Assembly (NCBI GenBank): GCA_963678375.2
Contig: OY782831.1
Location: 806,001 to 870,000, forward strand
Length of the DNA: 64,000 nucleotides
From: JAEKNW01 sp963678375
GTDB lineage: Bacteria; Cloacimonadota; Cloacimonadia; Cloacimonadales; JAFGVF01
Reading direction: 5' to 3'
Shown here piece by piece: positions 27,341 through 36,404 of this stretch. The notes beneath the pieces were generated by a model, which searched no databases, was not told where the DNA came from, and worked only from the letters and a program-made list of their open reading frames with translations. Each line of letters opens with the position of its first letter. Position 1 is the first letter of the stretch. The position numbers and the translations under genes are program-made.

Positions 27341-28234
27341 TTAATCTAATTTGGCTGTATCAATTAAATCCAATTTTTTCTTGATGTTTGCATAAGCTGA
27401 GTCATCAACTCTTTTCAAATCATCAATATCATAAAGTTCTTTGAAAGCTTTTTTGCCAAGCTCCCTATCCTTAAACTCTTCAATAGCTGCAATCATCTTG
27501 TCTGCTATATCTTGAGGCAACTCTTTTCTAAAAGTGCAATTATCATTAGGGATCCAGTCTGTGAATCCAATAATCTTAACCTTCTCAAAGATGTCTGGTT
27601 CTTCAGTAAGAAGTTTCTTTCTTGCATCTTGAGGAATTCCGTCAACTGCTGGAGACCAGTAAGAGCAACCTACATCAGCTTTACCCTGCAAAACAGCTCT
27701 AATTACTGTATCGTGTCCACCTAAAAAGACTTTCTTGCCTGGTTCAATCTTTTCATAGGCTAAAAGAGCTGAAGGGAAGATATAACCCGATGTGGAAGAA
27801 GCATCAGAATAAGCAATAGTTTTACCGGCTATATCTTGAATAGATTTAATATCAGAATCAGCACGTGCTACAAATTGTCCTTTATATTCAGAGAGTCCAC
27901 TTCTAACAGTTTGGAAGGTGACATACGCACCATATTTCTTGTTTGCTAAGTAGTAAGCATAGGTAGGAAACCAAGCTATATCAGCTCTCCCTACTCCCAT
28001 TGCTTCAATAACAGCAGCATAAGAAGTAGGAACATTTGTTTCTATTTCTAAACCACTAATTCTTTCTAATTCTTCTTCAATAAGTGTACCTGAAGAAATT
28101 AGTTTGTTATGTTCTAAGGATGGAACAAAATACATCTTAACTGGATTTTTCTTTGAACCCAATGGAGCTTTTCCACAAGCCAAGGTTAAAGATAAAATTA
28201 TAATAATACAAGTAATTTTTAAAAATCTATACAT
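27341..28234 (-). CDS. phnD: phosphonate-type ABC transporter substrate-binding lipoprotein
   Basis: This 297-residue protein has a lipoprotein signal ending LTLAC (Cys20), so it is probably anchored to the inner membrane. The rest matches the PhnD-like periplasmic family: VKMYFVPSLEHNKL, ADIAWFPTYAYYLA, ASSTSGYIFPSALL (anion-binding Ser/Thr loop) and GKADVGCSYWSPAVDG. GGAG precedes the ATG. The actual ligand (phosphonate, phosphite, phosphate ester) cannot be told from sequence alone. Confidence 0.88.
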   Translation of the reverse strand: MYRFLKITCIIIILSLTLACGKAPLGSKKNPVKMYFVPSLEHNKLISSGTLIEEELERISGLEIETNVPTSYAAVIEAMGVGRADIAWFPTYAYYLANKKYGAYVTFQTVRSGLSEYKGQFVARADSDIKSIQDIAGKTIAYSDASSTSGYIFPSALLAYEKIEPGKKVFLGGHDTVIRAVLQGKADVGCSYWSPAVDGIPQDARKKLLTEEPDIFEKVKIIGFTDWIPNDNCTFRKELPQDIADKMIAAIEEFKDRELGKKAFKELYDIDDLKRVDDSAYANIKKKLDLIDTAKLD

Positions 28235-28246
28235 AGCAATCTCCTT

Positions 28247-28930
28247 TTATAAAATACTTTTAAGGTCTAATAATGACCTTATATCATAGTCAGCCTTAGT
28301 GTCAGATATTTTATCTTTAGGATTATACCAGCAGGTTGTAATCCCGTAATTGATTCCACCTTTAATATCTGAATTTATGCTATCACCTATAATCATAACT
28401 TTCTCTTTATCATCAATATCATTCTTTTTAAAAAGGGTATGAAAGAAGTTTTCATGTGGTTTTTGGTATCCTATTTCTTGAGAAATACCAATAAAAGAGA
28501 AGTAATCATGCATTTGACTAGCCTTCAATCTTGGATATTGTACATCGGGTAAGCCATTGCTTGCCAGAATTAAATTATAGCCTTTATCACGTAGATAATC
28601 TAAGATTTCATAAGAACCAGGTAGCGGGAAAGCATTTTGAGAAAGGAATCTAGCATATTGACTAGCACAATCTTCAGGATCAATTTCCTTCTTACCTATC
28701 TGGGTCATAAACTCTTTATGACGCTGAATTTTAAGCTCTTCTAAGCTAATTCTACCTTCTTCAAACTTATGCCAAAAGCCATTGTTTATTGTTTTATATC
28801 TATACTGCAAGGATTGGAAATCTCCCTGGATATGATAAAAATCAAAGAGTTCAGAAAGAGCATTAGTCTCTGCTAAATCATAATCTAATAGCGTGTTATC
28901 TAAATCAAAAATTATATGTTCATACTTCAT
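28247..28930 (-). CDS. HAD superfamily hydrolase, YjjG-like nucleotidase/phosphatase
   Basis: This 227-residue HAD protein has motif I FDLDNTLLDYD (nucleophile Asp9, Asp11), motif II Ser/Thr in LILASNGL, the motif III Lys in GYQKPHENFF and motif IV GDSINSDIKGG. The helical cap and overall length fit the YjjG/YfnB house-cleaning nucleotidases. It is 12 bases upstream of phnD, so it may be in the same transcript, but a link to phosphonate use is only a guess. AGGGT lies ahead of the ATG. Confidence 0.82.
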   Translation of the reverse strand: MKYEHIIFDLDNTLLDYDLAETNALSELFDFYHIQGDFQSLQYRYKTINNGFWHKFEEGRISLEELKIQRHKEFMTQIGKKEIDPEDCASQYARFLSQNAFPLPGSYEILDYLRDKGYNLILASNGLPDVQYPRLKASQMHDYFSFIGISQEIGYQKPHENFFHTLFKKNDIDDKEKVMIIGDSINSDIKGGINYGITTCWYNPKDKISDTKADYDIRSLLDLKSIL

Positions 28931-29004
28931 TTACTACCCTTTGCTAACTGTTTAAATAATATTATTACATGTTTGTCATCTTTCACTTCCAGCAAGAAAA
29001 AAGC

Positions 29005-30270
29005 CTATACCATAACCCAATCTTCAAACATTGGAGAGATAATCACTATATTTCTCGCAAGTTCTTTTTTTATAGAATCACTATCAAAATTGTCAAGTGT
29101 TAATCCATCACTATTAAAAATATCTTTTGAGAAGAGGGGTATTTGATTATCCCTTAAGTTAATCTGGCTCTTTATGTCTGAGAAAGAAAGTAAGCCACAA
29201 ACAGTTACTGTTTCTCCCATAAATCTATTTTTTATTACCTGTACTTCAGCTTTAAAAGGGCTGATAAGACTATTTAGTTCATCAGCAATTTGCATAATAT
29301 ACTTTTGGGCTGAAAAACCAGTAACAAACAGTAGATCCTCTTTAACTTCGGTTAAAATAAAATTAGCAAAAGCTTCCTTTTCATACTGCCAGTTATCCAA
29401 AAGCATTCTTACCATTCCGATTCCATTTTCTATTTCATCAAAAGACCCATAATATTCTGCTTGTGGAATAGTTAAATCAGCCTTAATATAAAACTCATCA
29501 GAAGCATAAATATATGGAAAATCCTCCCTATATTTATTAATAGTCATTATCACTTTTTCTGATTCTTCTTGAGTAAATAATGGCAATTCTTTTAGCCCTT
29601 GTCGGTGTTTTGTTAGTCCTACAGGTACTACCCCTATTCCTAAAGTAGCCAAGTCTGGACTAGATAAATCAGTAAGGGATTTTTCAAGTTCTAAACCATC
29701 ATTAAGTCCTGGGACTAAAACTAATTGAGTATGGTAATTTATCCCATTCTCAGCCAATTTTTTTAGAATAGCCATAATATCAAAATCTTGCTTATACCTC
29801 ATCATCTCCTTTCTTAATTTTGAGTTTGTTGAATGAACAGAGATATAAAGTGGACTTATCTTCATTTGGATTAATTTATCTAGCTTTTGTGGACTCATAT
29901 TTGTCAGGGTAACATAGTTGCCGTAAACAAATGAATAAGAATAATCATCATCCTTAACATAAAGTGTCTGCCTCATACCCTTGGGCATTTGATCGATAAA
30001 GCAAAATATGCAATTGTTAACACATTCCCTGCAATGATGATGATCTATTTCAATACCTAAAGCCTCCTCAAAGGTCTTTTTCCCTTTTAAGGTCAACTTC
30101 TTCTTATTCCTCATAAACTCTATTGTTAGTTCTGCTTCTGCTCCAAAAAAGTTTAAATCAAGAAAATCCTCTACAAATACATCATTAATCTTGAGAATTA
30201 TATCTTTCTTTTTTATTCCTATCACTTCTGCAAAACTCTTGGTTTCTACTTCTTTTACTATTATAGCCAT
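29005..30270 (-). CDS. PDZ-like / radical-SAM-type Fe-S protein with DUF512 domain
   Basis: This 421-residue protein has an N-terminal PDZ-like domain (residues 1-60: VIGIKKKDIILKINDV), a radical-SAM-like core with Cys80, Cys83, Cys87 and Cys90 (C83-x3-C87-x2-C90), and a C-terminal DUF512 domain. Other family signatures are YGNYVTLTNM and HSTNSKLRKEMM. The family (TIGR03279-type) is widespread in anaerobes and cyanobacteria, and its reaction is not known to me. AGGA precedes the ATG at 30270. Divergent from the oxygen-defence genes. Confidence 0.85.
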   Translation of the reverse strand: MAIIVKEVETKSFAEVIGIKKKDIILKINDVFVEDFLDLNFFGAEAELTIEFMRNKKKLTLKGKKTFEEALGIEIDHHHCRECVNNCIFCFIDQMPKGMRQTLYVKDDDYSYSFVYGNYVTLTNMSPQKLDKLIQMKISPLYISVHSTNSKLRKEMMRYKQDFDIMAILKKLAENGINYHTQLVLVPGLNDGLELEKSLTDLSSPDLATLGIGVVPVGLTKHRQGLKELPLFTQEESEKVIMTINKYREDFPYIYASDEFYIKADLTIPQAEYYGSFDEIENGIGMVRMLLDNWQYEKEAFANFILTEVKEDLLFVTGFSAQKYIMQIADELNSLISPFKAEVQVIKNRFMGETVTVCGLLSFSDIKSQINLRDNQIPLFSKDIFNSDGLTLDNFDSDSIKKELARNIVIISPMFEDWVMV

Positions 30271-30475
30271 TTATTCCTCTGTTTATTTATAAGCTCTTGC
30301 ACTAATTAACTTTCTCCCAATAATCTTTCAAAAACAAGTATTATTGCTTTTATTATTATTTTCTATTAATAATAATCATTTTTCTGAGTAAATAATAAAT
30401 GTCCAGTTTTTTTAATTGCATTTTTTCCAGATGCAATTATTATATATTTATAAAAATTATAATTAGGAGGAAAAT

Positions 30476-30856
30476 ATGACAAAACTAAGAGAAATCTATT
30501 ACTGCCCAATCTGTGGAAACGTTGTTGAACTAGTATATCCAGGACAACCAGCTTTAGTATGCTGTAATGAACCAATGAAATTATTAGAAGGTAAAACTGC
30601 TGATATGGCTACAGAAAAACACGTTCCAGTAATTGAAGAAAAAGATGGTGGAGTATTAGTAAAAGTGGGTTCTACAACTCATCCAATGACTGAAGAACAT
30701 CATATTGCATTTATTGAAGTATTAACAAAAGATATGGTTTATCGTGCAGAGTTAGCACACACTCAAGCACCAGAAGCTTTCTTCAATGTTAAAAAAGAAG
30801 ATATTATTGAAGCAAGAGAATATTGCAACGTACACGGTCTTTGGAAAACAAGTTAA
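30476..30856 (+). CDS. dfx: desulfoferrodoxin (superoxide reductase)
   Basis: This 126-residue 2Fe-type superoxide reductase reduces superoxide to peroxide without making oxygen. Centre I ligands are Cys10, Cys13, Cys29 and Cys30. Centre II ligands are His49, His69, His75, Cys117 and His120, with catalytic Glu47/Lys48 in EKHVPV. All residues of the neelaredoxin fold are present. GGAGGA sits before the ATG. It is the first gene of a plus-strand set with rubrerythrin, rubredoxin and a ferritin-like protein, which together would turn superoxide and peroxide into water in an anaerobe. Confidence 0.96.
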   Translation: MTKLREIYYCPICGNVVELVYPGQPALVCCNEPMKLLEGKTADMATEKHVPVIEEKDGGVLVKVGSTTHPMTEEHHIAFIEVLTKDMVYRAELAHTQAPEAFFNVKKEDIIEAREYCNVHGLWKTS

Positions 30857-30887
30857 TTTCAACATTAATATAGAGAGGTATTAAAAA

Positions 30888-31478
30888 ATGTCTTTAAAAG
30901 GAACTAAAACTGCGGAAAATTTATTGAAAGCATTTGCTGGTGAATCTCAAGCTAAAAACAGATATGAATTTGCTGCTAAAACAGCTAAAAAAGAGGGATT
31001 TGAACAAATTTCAGCTATTTTCTTAGAAACAGCTTTAAATGAACAAGAACATGCTAAAATATTCTTCAAACATCTTGTTAATAATGGTGTTGAGGGTGAA
31101 GCTATAGAAATTACAGCAAGCTACCCTGCTGCTTGGGCTCAAAAAGATACTTTAAAAAATTTAGAGTATGCTGCTGATGGTGAAAACGAAGAATGGACAG
31201 AGCTCTATCCTGAATTTGCTAGAATTGCTGATGAAGAAGGCTTCCCTCAAGTAGCTGCTTCTTTCCGTGTGGTTGCCAAGATTGAAAAGCATCACGAAGA
31301 AAGATATAGAATGCTTCACGAAAGAGTTAAAGCTCATGAAGTATTTAAAAAAGATGGCAAAGTTTACTGGAAATGTAGAAAATGTGGTTACTTACATGAA
31401 AGCTTAGAAGCTCCTTCTATCTGCCCTTCATGTTCTCACCCACAAGGATATTTTGAATTATTGTGCGAAAAATATTAA
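30888..31478 (+). CDS. rbr: rubrerythrin
   Basis: This 196-residue non-haem peroxidase reduces hydrogen peroxide in anaerobes. An N-terminal ferritin-like four-helix diiron domain has Glu19, the EQEH motif near 52-55 and EKHHEE near 133-138. A C-terminal rubredoxin domain has Cys163, Cys166, Cys179 and Cys182. The length matches classical rubrerythrin. It follows dfx by 31 bases with GAGAGG before the ATG and is followed by a rubredoxin gene, its likely electron donor. Confidence 0.96.
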   Translation: MSLKGTKTAENLLKAFAGESQAKNRYEFAAKTAKKEGFEQISAIFLETALNEQEHAKIFFKHLVNNGVEGEAIEITASYPAAWAQKDTLKNLEYAADGENEEWTELYPEFARIADEEGFPQVAASFRVVAKIEKHHEERYRMLHERVKAHEVFKKDGKVYWKCRKCGYLHESLEAPSICPSCSHPQGYFELLCEKY

Positions 31479-31495
31479 TTTAAAAGGGGTTCTGA

Positions 31496-31636
31496 ATGGA
31501 AAAGTATCAATGTTTAGTGTGTGGATATATCTACAATCCGGCCGAGAATAATAATGTATCTTTTGAAGATCTACCAGAAGACTGGGTTTGTCCAGAATGT
31601 GGTGTTGGTAAAGATATGTTTGAAGTAATTGACTAA
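31496..31636 (+). CDS. rubredoxin, short type
   Basis: This 46-residue protein is easily missed because of its size. It has CLVCG (Cys6, Cys9) and CPECG (Cys32, Cys35), the four iron ligands, plus FEDLPEDWVCPECGVGKD typical of rubredoxin. The loop between the two Cys pairs is about six residues shorter than in the usual 52-54-residue protein (PAENNNVSFEDLP), as in some short clostridial and desulfovibrio forms. AAAGGGG precedes the ATG. It starts 17 bases after rbr and probably supplies electrons to superoxide reductase and rubrerythrin. Confidence 0.94.
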   Translation: MEKYQCLVCGYIYNPAENNNVSFEDLPEDWVCPECGVGKDMFEVID

Positions 31637-31726
31637 AAACTTATTATGAGTTAAGGATTGATTAGGATTTAGCATTTGCTTTTCCATGAAAGTTGCTGAT
31701 ATTTCCTTGTCAATTTAGGAGTACTA

Positions 31727-32179
31727 ATGACAAAATCTGAGTTTGATAAAGTAATTGAATTCGCTATATTAAGAGAACAAGATGCTGTAGATTTTTACCA
31801 TGAACTACAAAGTCATGCTAAATTCGCAGACCAAAAACAAATGTTGATTGATTTCGAAAACATGGAAAAAGGTCACATAGCCATTCTTAAAAACATACAC
31901 AAGAAAGGCCTAGACTTTTTAGACCCTAAAAAACCTTCTAATATGCAAACTAGTGATTATATGCTTGCTGATTATGATAAAGATAATTTAAGTTATGAAA
32001 ATATCCTAGTAATTGCTATGAAAAGGGAAGAATACTCTTATAAGTTATATAAAGATTTAGCAACTAAGTTCCCTGATACTGAAGTGGCTACCCTCTTTAA
32101 TAACTTAGCTTCTGAAGAGATTAAACATAAAAATCAATTCGCTGACATGTATGATAAACATGTTTTAAAAGATAATTGA
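31727..32179 (+). CDS. ferritin-like diiron protein (rubrerythrin-related, no rubredoxin domain)
   Basis: This 150-residue helical protein consists of two similar halves: EFAILREQDAVDFYHEL and VIAMKREEYSYKLYKDL, each later followed by an E-x2-H motif (MEKGHIAIL, SEEIKHKNQF). This is the diiron four-helix pattern of the rubrerythrin/ferritin-like family. It has no rubredoxin domain. It is probably an accessory peroxide reductase or iron-binding protein. TAGGAG precedes the ATG. It is the last gene of the oxygen-defence set and is followed by a terminator. Confidence 0.85.
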   Translation: MTKSEFDKVIEFAILREQDAVDFYHELQSHAKFADQKQMLIDFENMEKGHIAILKNIHKKGLDFLDPKKPSNMQTSDYMLADYDKDNLSYENILVIAMKREEYSYKLYKDLATKFPDTEVATLFNNLASEEIKHKNQFADMYDKHVLKDN

Positions 32180-32198
32180 CAATAAATATTTATTAAAT

Positions 32199-32236
32199 AA
32201 AGCATAGTCTATAATTTAAGGCTATGCTTTTTTTTG
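32199..32236 (+). terminator. rho-independent terminator after the oxygen-defence genes
   Basis: AGCATAG (32201-32207) pairs with CTATGCT (32222-32228), extended by A-T pairs, followed by eight or more T residues. Confidence 0.85.
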
Positions 32237-32266
32237 GGTCATAAGTTGGCAACGCAACAATGTCCA

Positions 32267-32327
32267 CTCCTTCATTGTTACTCTCCACATTAGATTCTAG
32301 GAAAAGATGGAGAAACTAACAATGAAG
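32267..32327 (+). repeat. inverted-repeat element, CTCCTTCATTGTTACTCTC family (copy 2)
   Basis: CTTCATTGTTA (32270-32280) pairs perfectly with TAACAATGAAG (32317-32327). Inside, CTCCA (32283-32287) pairs with TGGAG (32308-32312). The first 19 bases are identical to the copy at 17588-17606 on the other strand. Confidence 0.7.
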
Positions 32328-32462
32328 TACCAACCTTATATAATTTGCATTATAGATAAAGATGATGATTATTAACTTTTCACACATTTTTAGACAAATA
32401 ATTTGACAAAAATTTTCTAAGTATCAGAATTGTCATTATTGAAGTTAAAGGTGGGAAATCTT

Positions 32463-33314
32463 TTGAAAAATATTCTTAGGTCTTTTTTTCTAATTATCAG
32501 CTGTTTACTTTGCCTAACAGCTTGCCCTTACATAGCAACAAGTTCAATGGTTCGCACTGTCGGACTAGGCGAGGAAGCTCAACCCTTAAATGCCAGAACA
32601 TTTGCCTTGGAATCCTCCATAAATACAATCAAAGCTACAGATTATATTTCAGGTTACGAATCTGAAACTGATGAAACAATAAAGTATTTTCGTATTGAGA
32701 AATCTAATGAAATAGGTCCTTCAGTCTCAGCAAATTTTCGTTTGGGGCTTGGATATTATACAGAGATAAAATTAGGTGTCATTACTGGAAGTGTTGAGCA
32801 AAAATTTGATAATAGTGAATTTCAGTCTTTCTCTGGTGAGGTTATTGCTCTTAGTGATACTTCTAATACAATGGTTGCTGGTTTCCTTTTAGGATTTAAA
32901 AGACTCTTAACTGATCGTTCTGAGCCTTCAAAAGTTTCTTTGTATTTTGAAGGACAACATCTGAAAACAAGTTCTAAAAGCTTCACTAGCGATTACGATG
33001 GTTCAATTAATCAATTTAAATCAGCAATTTTATATGGCTATGTAGATCCTGAGTACTCACATATTATCCCAAACATTTCTTTGTATTATAGTTTAGCACA
33101 TACTGATAGGAAAAATACTCTGAGGATCCCTTCATCAAGACTTATTCAAAGCATTGGAGGAGAGCTAAATCTCAATATCAACTATTCTGTGCTATATTTC
33201 AATATTTACGGTGGCTTTGAAAAAGATTTTGGTGCTAACGCATCTTCTTCTTTAATACCTTATTTGGGAACAAGAGCAGGATTACGTTTTGATTACTCAA
33301 TGACTATAGATTAG
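32463..33314 (+). CDS. outer-membrane lipoprotein, unrecognised paralogous family (member 1)
   Basis: The frame is open from a TTG at 32430, but the TTG at 32463 has AAGGTGGG upstream and gives a clean lipoprotein signal ending LCLTAC. The 283-residue protein shares with its neighbours the motif RTVGLGEEAQP after the lipid Cys, FRLGLGYYTEIKLG, LLGFKRLLTD, VSLYFEGQ and SIGGELNLNINY. The alternating hydrophobic pattern suggests a beta-barrel. Probably a lipid-anchored outer-membrane protein. No known family is recognised. Confidence 0.75.
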   Translation: MKNILRSFFLIISCLLCLTACPYIATSSMVRTVGLGEEAQPLNARTFALESSINTIKATDYISGYESETDETIKYFRIEKSNEIGPSVSANFRLGLGYYTEIKLGVITGSVEQKFDNSEFQSFSGEVIALSDTSNTMVAGFLLGFKRLLTDRSEPSKVSLYFEGQHLKTSSKSFTSDYDGSINQFKSAILYGYVDPEYSHIIPNISLYYSLAHTDRKNTLRIPSSRLIQSIGGELNLNINYSVLYFNIYGGFEKDFGANASSSLIPYLGTRAGLRFDYSMTID

Positions 33315-33369
33315 ATAACTTAATAATAATAATTAATCAATTAAAAAAAAAAATTAAGGAAAAAGTAAT

Positions 33370-34239
33370 ATGCAAGGTGTAAAAGATATAACAATATTTG
33401 GTCTAGCTTTGATTTGTATTTTCTTATCAGGATGTCTTTCAAACAATAGAATTACCAAGACTTCTACAATGATGAGAACAGTTGGTATCGGTGAAAACGC
33501 AATGCCAATTGACTCAGGTTCATTCTCCGCAGAATTCTTCAATAGTAGGGCCGAAAGTATAGATATGGTTAATGAAATTAATAATATCAATGATGATTTT
33601 AATATTCAAGTTACCGAAAAGGAATTAGTAGGACAATATGCTAGTGAGCCATTAAGATATTATGGTTTTAACTTGAGGTATGGAATAGACAATAGTACTG
33701 AGATTAAAATTGGTGGTTTTACTGGTGAAATAGATGAACTAAAAGAAGGAACATCAGCCTATCTACTAGATGATATCACTAGTACGGATTTTAATGGCGT
33801 CAATGTAGGATTAAAACGCTTGCTTACTGAATATGAAAACCCACATAGAGTCTCTTTATATGCAGATTTTCAATATTTTCGTACATTTAGTGAAGACTCA
33901 GTTAAGGAATTTGATGGTAATGTATATGAGTTCAAACCTGCCCTAATCTACGGTTTTCTTCCTAAGCCAGAGAATAGAACTTTTACCAGTTTTGCTCTTT
34001 ATTACAGTAACGCTACCACTAAAAGAAATGCAACTGTTCAAGGTCTCCCCCAAGAAGACAATCACCAAGCTATAGGAGGTGAAATAAACCTGACTGTGAA
34101 TATGGGATATATGTATCCAATGGTTATTATAGGGGGAGAGAAAATGATAAGCACTAATAATAATGATTATGGTGATGATGTTAATTTATATTTAGCCATG
34201 AAGTTAGGATTAAATTTTATGAGAAGTAATCATGAGTAA
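33370..34239 (+). CDS. outer-membrane lipoprotein, unrecognised paralogous family (member 2)
   Basis: This 289-residue protein has a lipobox LSGC near residue 21, then MMRTVGIGENAMP, FNLRYGIDNSTEIKIG, VGLKRLLTEYENPHRVSLY and AIGGEINLTVNMGY, matching the other three members position for position. A predicted beta-barrel follows the lipidated N-terminus. Its last eight bases overlap the start of member 3, so the two are translationally coupled. Function unknown. Confidence 0.78.
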   Translation: MQGVKDITIFGLALICIFLSGCLSNNRITKTSTMMRTVGIGENAMPIDSGSFSAEFFNSRAESIDMVNEINNINDDFNIQVTEKELVGQYASEPLRYYGFNLRYGIDNSTEIKIGGFTGEIDELKEGTSAYLLDDITSTDFNGVNVGLKRLLTEYENPHRVSLYADFQYFRTFSEDSVKEFDGNVYEFKPALIYGFLPKPENRTFTSFALYYSNATTKRNATVQGLPQEDNHQAIGGEINLTVNMGYMYPMVIIGGEKMISTNNNDYGDDVNLYLAMKLGLNFMRSNHE

Positions 34240-35095
34240 GAGCATAATTAAAAACTGCATAATAGTACTAGTTTTAGCATCTTCTCTTTTCCTTTTGACT
34301 GCTTGTACTAGTACATCGTCTAGTTATATGTTCAGGTCATTAGGACTTGGGGAGAATGTACTTCCCATTGAAAAAAGAGATTTTGCAGCTGAGTATTTCA
34401 ATTCCCCAGTAAAAGCAACAGACTTCATTATTCAAGAGTCTGCAAATAATAATGAAGAAATAACCTACTATAATAACAGTGGGAAAGCTGCGAATAATGG
34501 AAGAGCTCAAGGCATAAACTTCCGCTTTGGAATGGGTAATAAGTCAGAATTAAAAATTGGATTGATCACAGGTAAGATTTATAAAGGAAATTGGCAGATT
34601 GATTTAACAAGTAATAATGGTGAAATTTTGCCTTTAGATGGAAATTCTGAGACTTCTTTTAGAGGAGTTCAAGTTGGATTTAAATACTTAGTTACTGAAT
34701 ATTCAGACAAAGAACAACTTTCATTATTTCTCGAAGCTTCAACAATACAAACCAACTCAAACAAGCTAACTTCTGCTTACGATGGTTACGTTAGAGAGGT
34801 TAATACGGCTCTCATCTTTGGTTATGTCTTATCAGATTATCTAGTTCCCAATATATCCACCTTTTATAGCTACACCAATACTAATAGAGCTAATACTCTT
34901 GCTAGCTTGCCTTCTACAAGAAATTTACACTCAATTGGAGGTGAGATTAATCTAAATCTGAATTATGGACTCTTTTATGCTAATTTATATACTGGTATTC
35001 AAAAAAACTTTTCTGGATCAATATCTGCCCAGCTTGTTGAATATACTGGAACAAGAGTTGGGCTACATTTTAAAATGAAAAGAGACCCAAGATAA
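34232..35095 (+). CDS. outer-membrane lipoprotein, unrecognised paralogous family (member 3)
   Basis: This 287-residue protein has a lipobox LLTAC near residue 25, followed by MFRSLGLGENVLP, FRFGMGNKSELKIG, VGFKYLVTEYSDKEQLSLF and SIGGEINLNLNYGL. It is the third gene of the plus-strand run and overlaps member 2 by eight bases. The family signature [RT/RS]xGxGExxxP immediately after the lipid anchor is conserved, while the next 60 residues vary strongly in sequence and length. Function unknown. Confidence 0.78.
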   Translation: MSKSIIKNCIIVLVLASSLFLLTACTSTSSSYMFRSLGLGENVLPIEKRDFAAEYFNSPVKATDFIIQESANNNEEITYYNNSGKAANNGRAQGINFRFGMGNKSELKIGLITGKIYKGNWQIDLTSNNGEILPLDGNSETSFRGVQVGFKYLVTEYSDKEQLSLFLEASTIQTNSNKLTSAYDGYVREVNTALIFGYVLSDYLVPNISTFYSYTNTNRANTLASLPSTRNLHSIGGEINLNLNYGLFYANLYTGIQKNFSGSISAQLVEYTGTRVGLHFKMKRDPR

Positions 35096-35249
35096 GTTAT
35101 CCTCAACTATTGCTGCAAAACTTTAATAATACTTGGTTAGTTTATTCTCAGAGCTATAGCAAAGAGAAAGCTGTTATATCAGTGAAGAGTAAGATTATTA
35201 TAACACAAACTAGTGTTATTCAAAAGATCTACTAAATTACTGGGGTTTA

Positions 35250-36107
35250 TCACTTCTTACCTATTTTTAAACCTATTTTAAATCCCATATAATATTCTAG
35301 TTCCTCATAGTCCTCACTTCCAGCAATTTTATGTTCAACACCAGCATTTATGGAAGAGTAAACAAGTCCTAAGTCAGCATTTAAAAGTAACTCAGCCCCT
35401 AAACTCTGAGGATTTCTCTTTAAAGGAATTCCTGGTATTGTTTCATTACGTTCTGTATAGGCTGAAGAATGATAAATTGCAATTGTCGGATAGCTTGTTC
35501 TATTGTGAAGGTCATTGTTAACACCTAACAAGATAGCAGCTCTTGTCTCAAAAGATGTTGCATCGTATTTTGCTGCCCGACCTGAGCTATCAAAGATAAA
35601 TCTTGTTAAACTCATATACATAGAAAATCTAAGAGGATTTTCAGGATTACTAAGTAATCTTTTATAACCAGCTTTAAATCCTGTATACTTAGTTTTATAT
35701 TCATACTCTCCTGTTGTCGTTTCACCATTTAATGTATAAGAATATTCTGTCTTCCCCCCTTCAGAACCTCTCAAAAAACCAATAGAAATTTCATCAAGAT
35801 CAGTTACTCCAAATCTTACAGTATAATCAGAATATAAGTTAGTCTCATTAGCATCTTCACCAGTAACTTCTATTTCGTTTTCCTCCTGATCATAGACGTC
35901 ATACTCTGTAACATAAATCTTATCAAGCATACATATCTCTTTTACTGACACCTCAAGTCCTAAATAACCTTTTTCCATGGGTAATGCTTCTTCACCTAAA
36001 CCAAGAGTTCTGGATACAGAAGAAGTAGATTGATCAACAATTGAACAACCACTAAATATTGAAATTACAATTACCATAAAAATAAAATACTTAAATAAAC
36101 TTTTCAT
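35250..36107 (-). CDS. outer-membrane lipoprotein, unrecognised paralogous family (member 4, convergent)
   Basis: The open frame extends to 36164, but the ATG at 36107 has AGAGGA upstream and begins the signal peptide MKSLFKYFIFM with lipobox IFSGC, giving 285 residues. It shares SRTLGLGEEALP, VRFGVTDLDEISIGF, AGYKRLLSNPENPLRFSMY and SLGAELLLNADLGL with members 1-3, but is on the opposite strand facing them. Likely a lipid-anchored beta-barrel. Inverted orientation suggests the array has been rearranged. Function unknown. Confidence 0.78.
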   Translation of the reverse strand: MKSLFKYFIFMVIVISIFSGCSIVDQSTSSVSRTLGLGEEALPMEKGYLGLEVSVKEICMLDKIYVTEYDVYDQEENEIEVTGEDANETNLYSDYTVRFGVTDLDEISIGFLRGSEGGKTEYSYTLNGETTTGEYEYKTKYTGFKAGYKRLLSNPENPLRFSMYMSLTRFIFDSSGRAAKYDATSFETRAAILLGVNNDLHNRTSYPTIAIYHSSAYTERNETIPGIPLKRNPQSLGAELLLNADLGLVYSSINAGVEHKIAGSEDYEELEYYMGFKIGLKIGKK

Positions 36108-36404
36108 ATTATCCTCTCTTTGCTTATATAATCCTTTTTTATTTATTTTTAATTCAGAAGTCAAGTTTTATTATTAAAATTGCAAAAACTATATTCTCTC
36201 TTACAATTACTATGAAACGAAATACAAGTTTTCTTGTTTTTTCTAGATACTAAACACTTTATCTGTTTACTTCATATATCTCTCAAGCTCTAGCTAGGTA
36301 AATTTAAACTAGTATTGCTATACTCAAAGTTTAATAAAATTATACTTGACACTAATTATAGTATACTTAAGTTTTGTGTATATAATAAATAAAGTGGAGG
36401 AGAT

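Noticed and set aside
35200..35219. ATAACAC/GTGTTAT hairpin between convergent lipoprotein genes as a terminator
   Set aside because: The stem is seven A/T-rich pairs and neither strand has a T tract directly after it, so a terminator is not supported.
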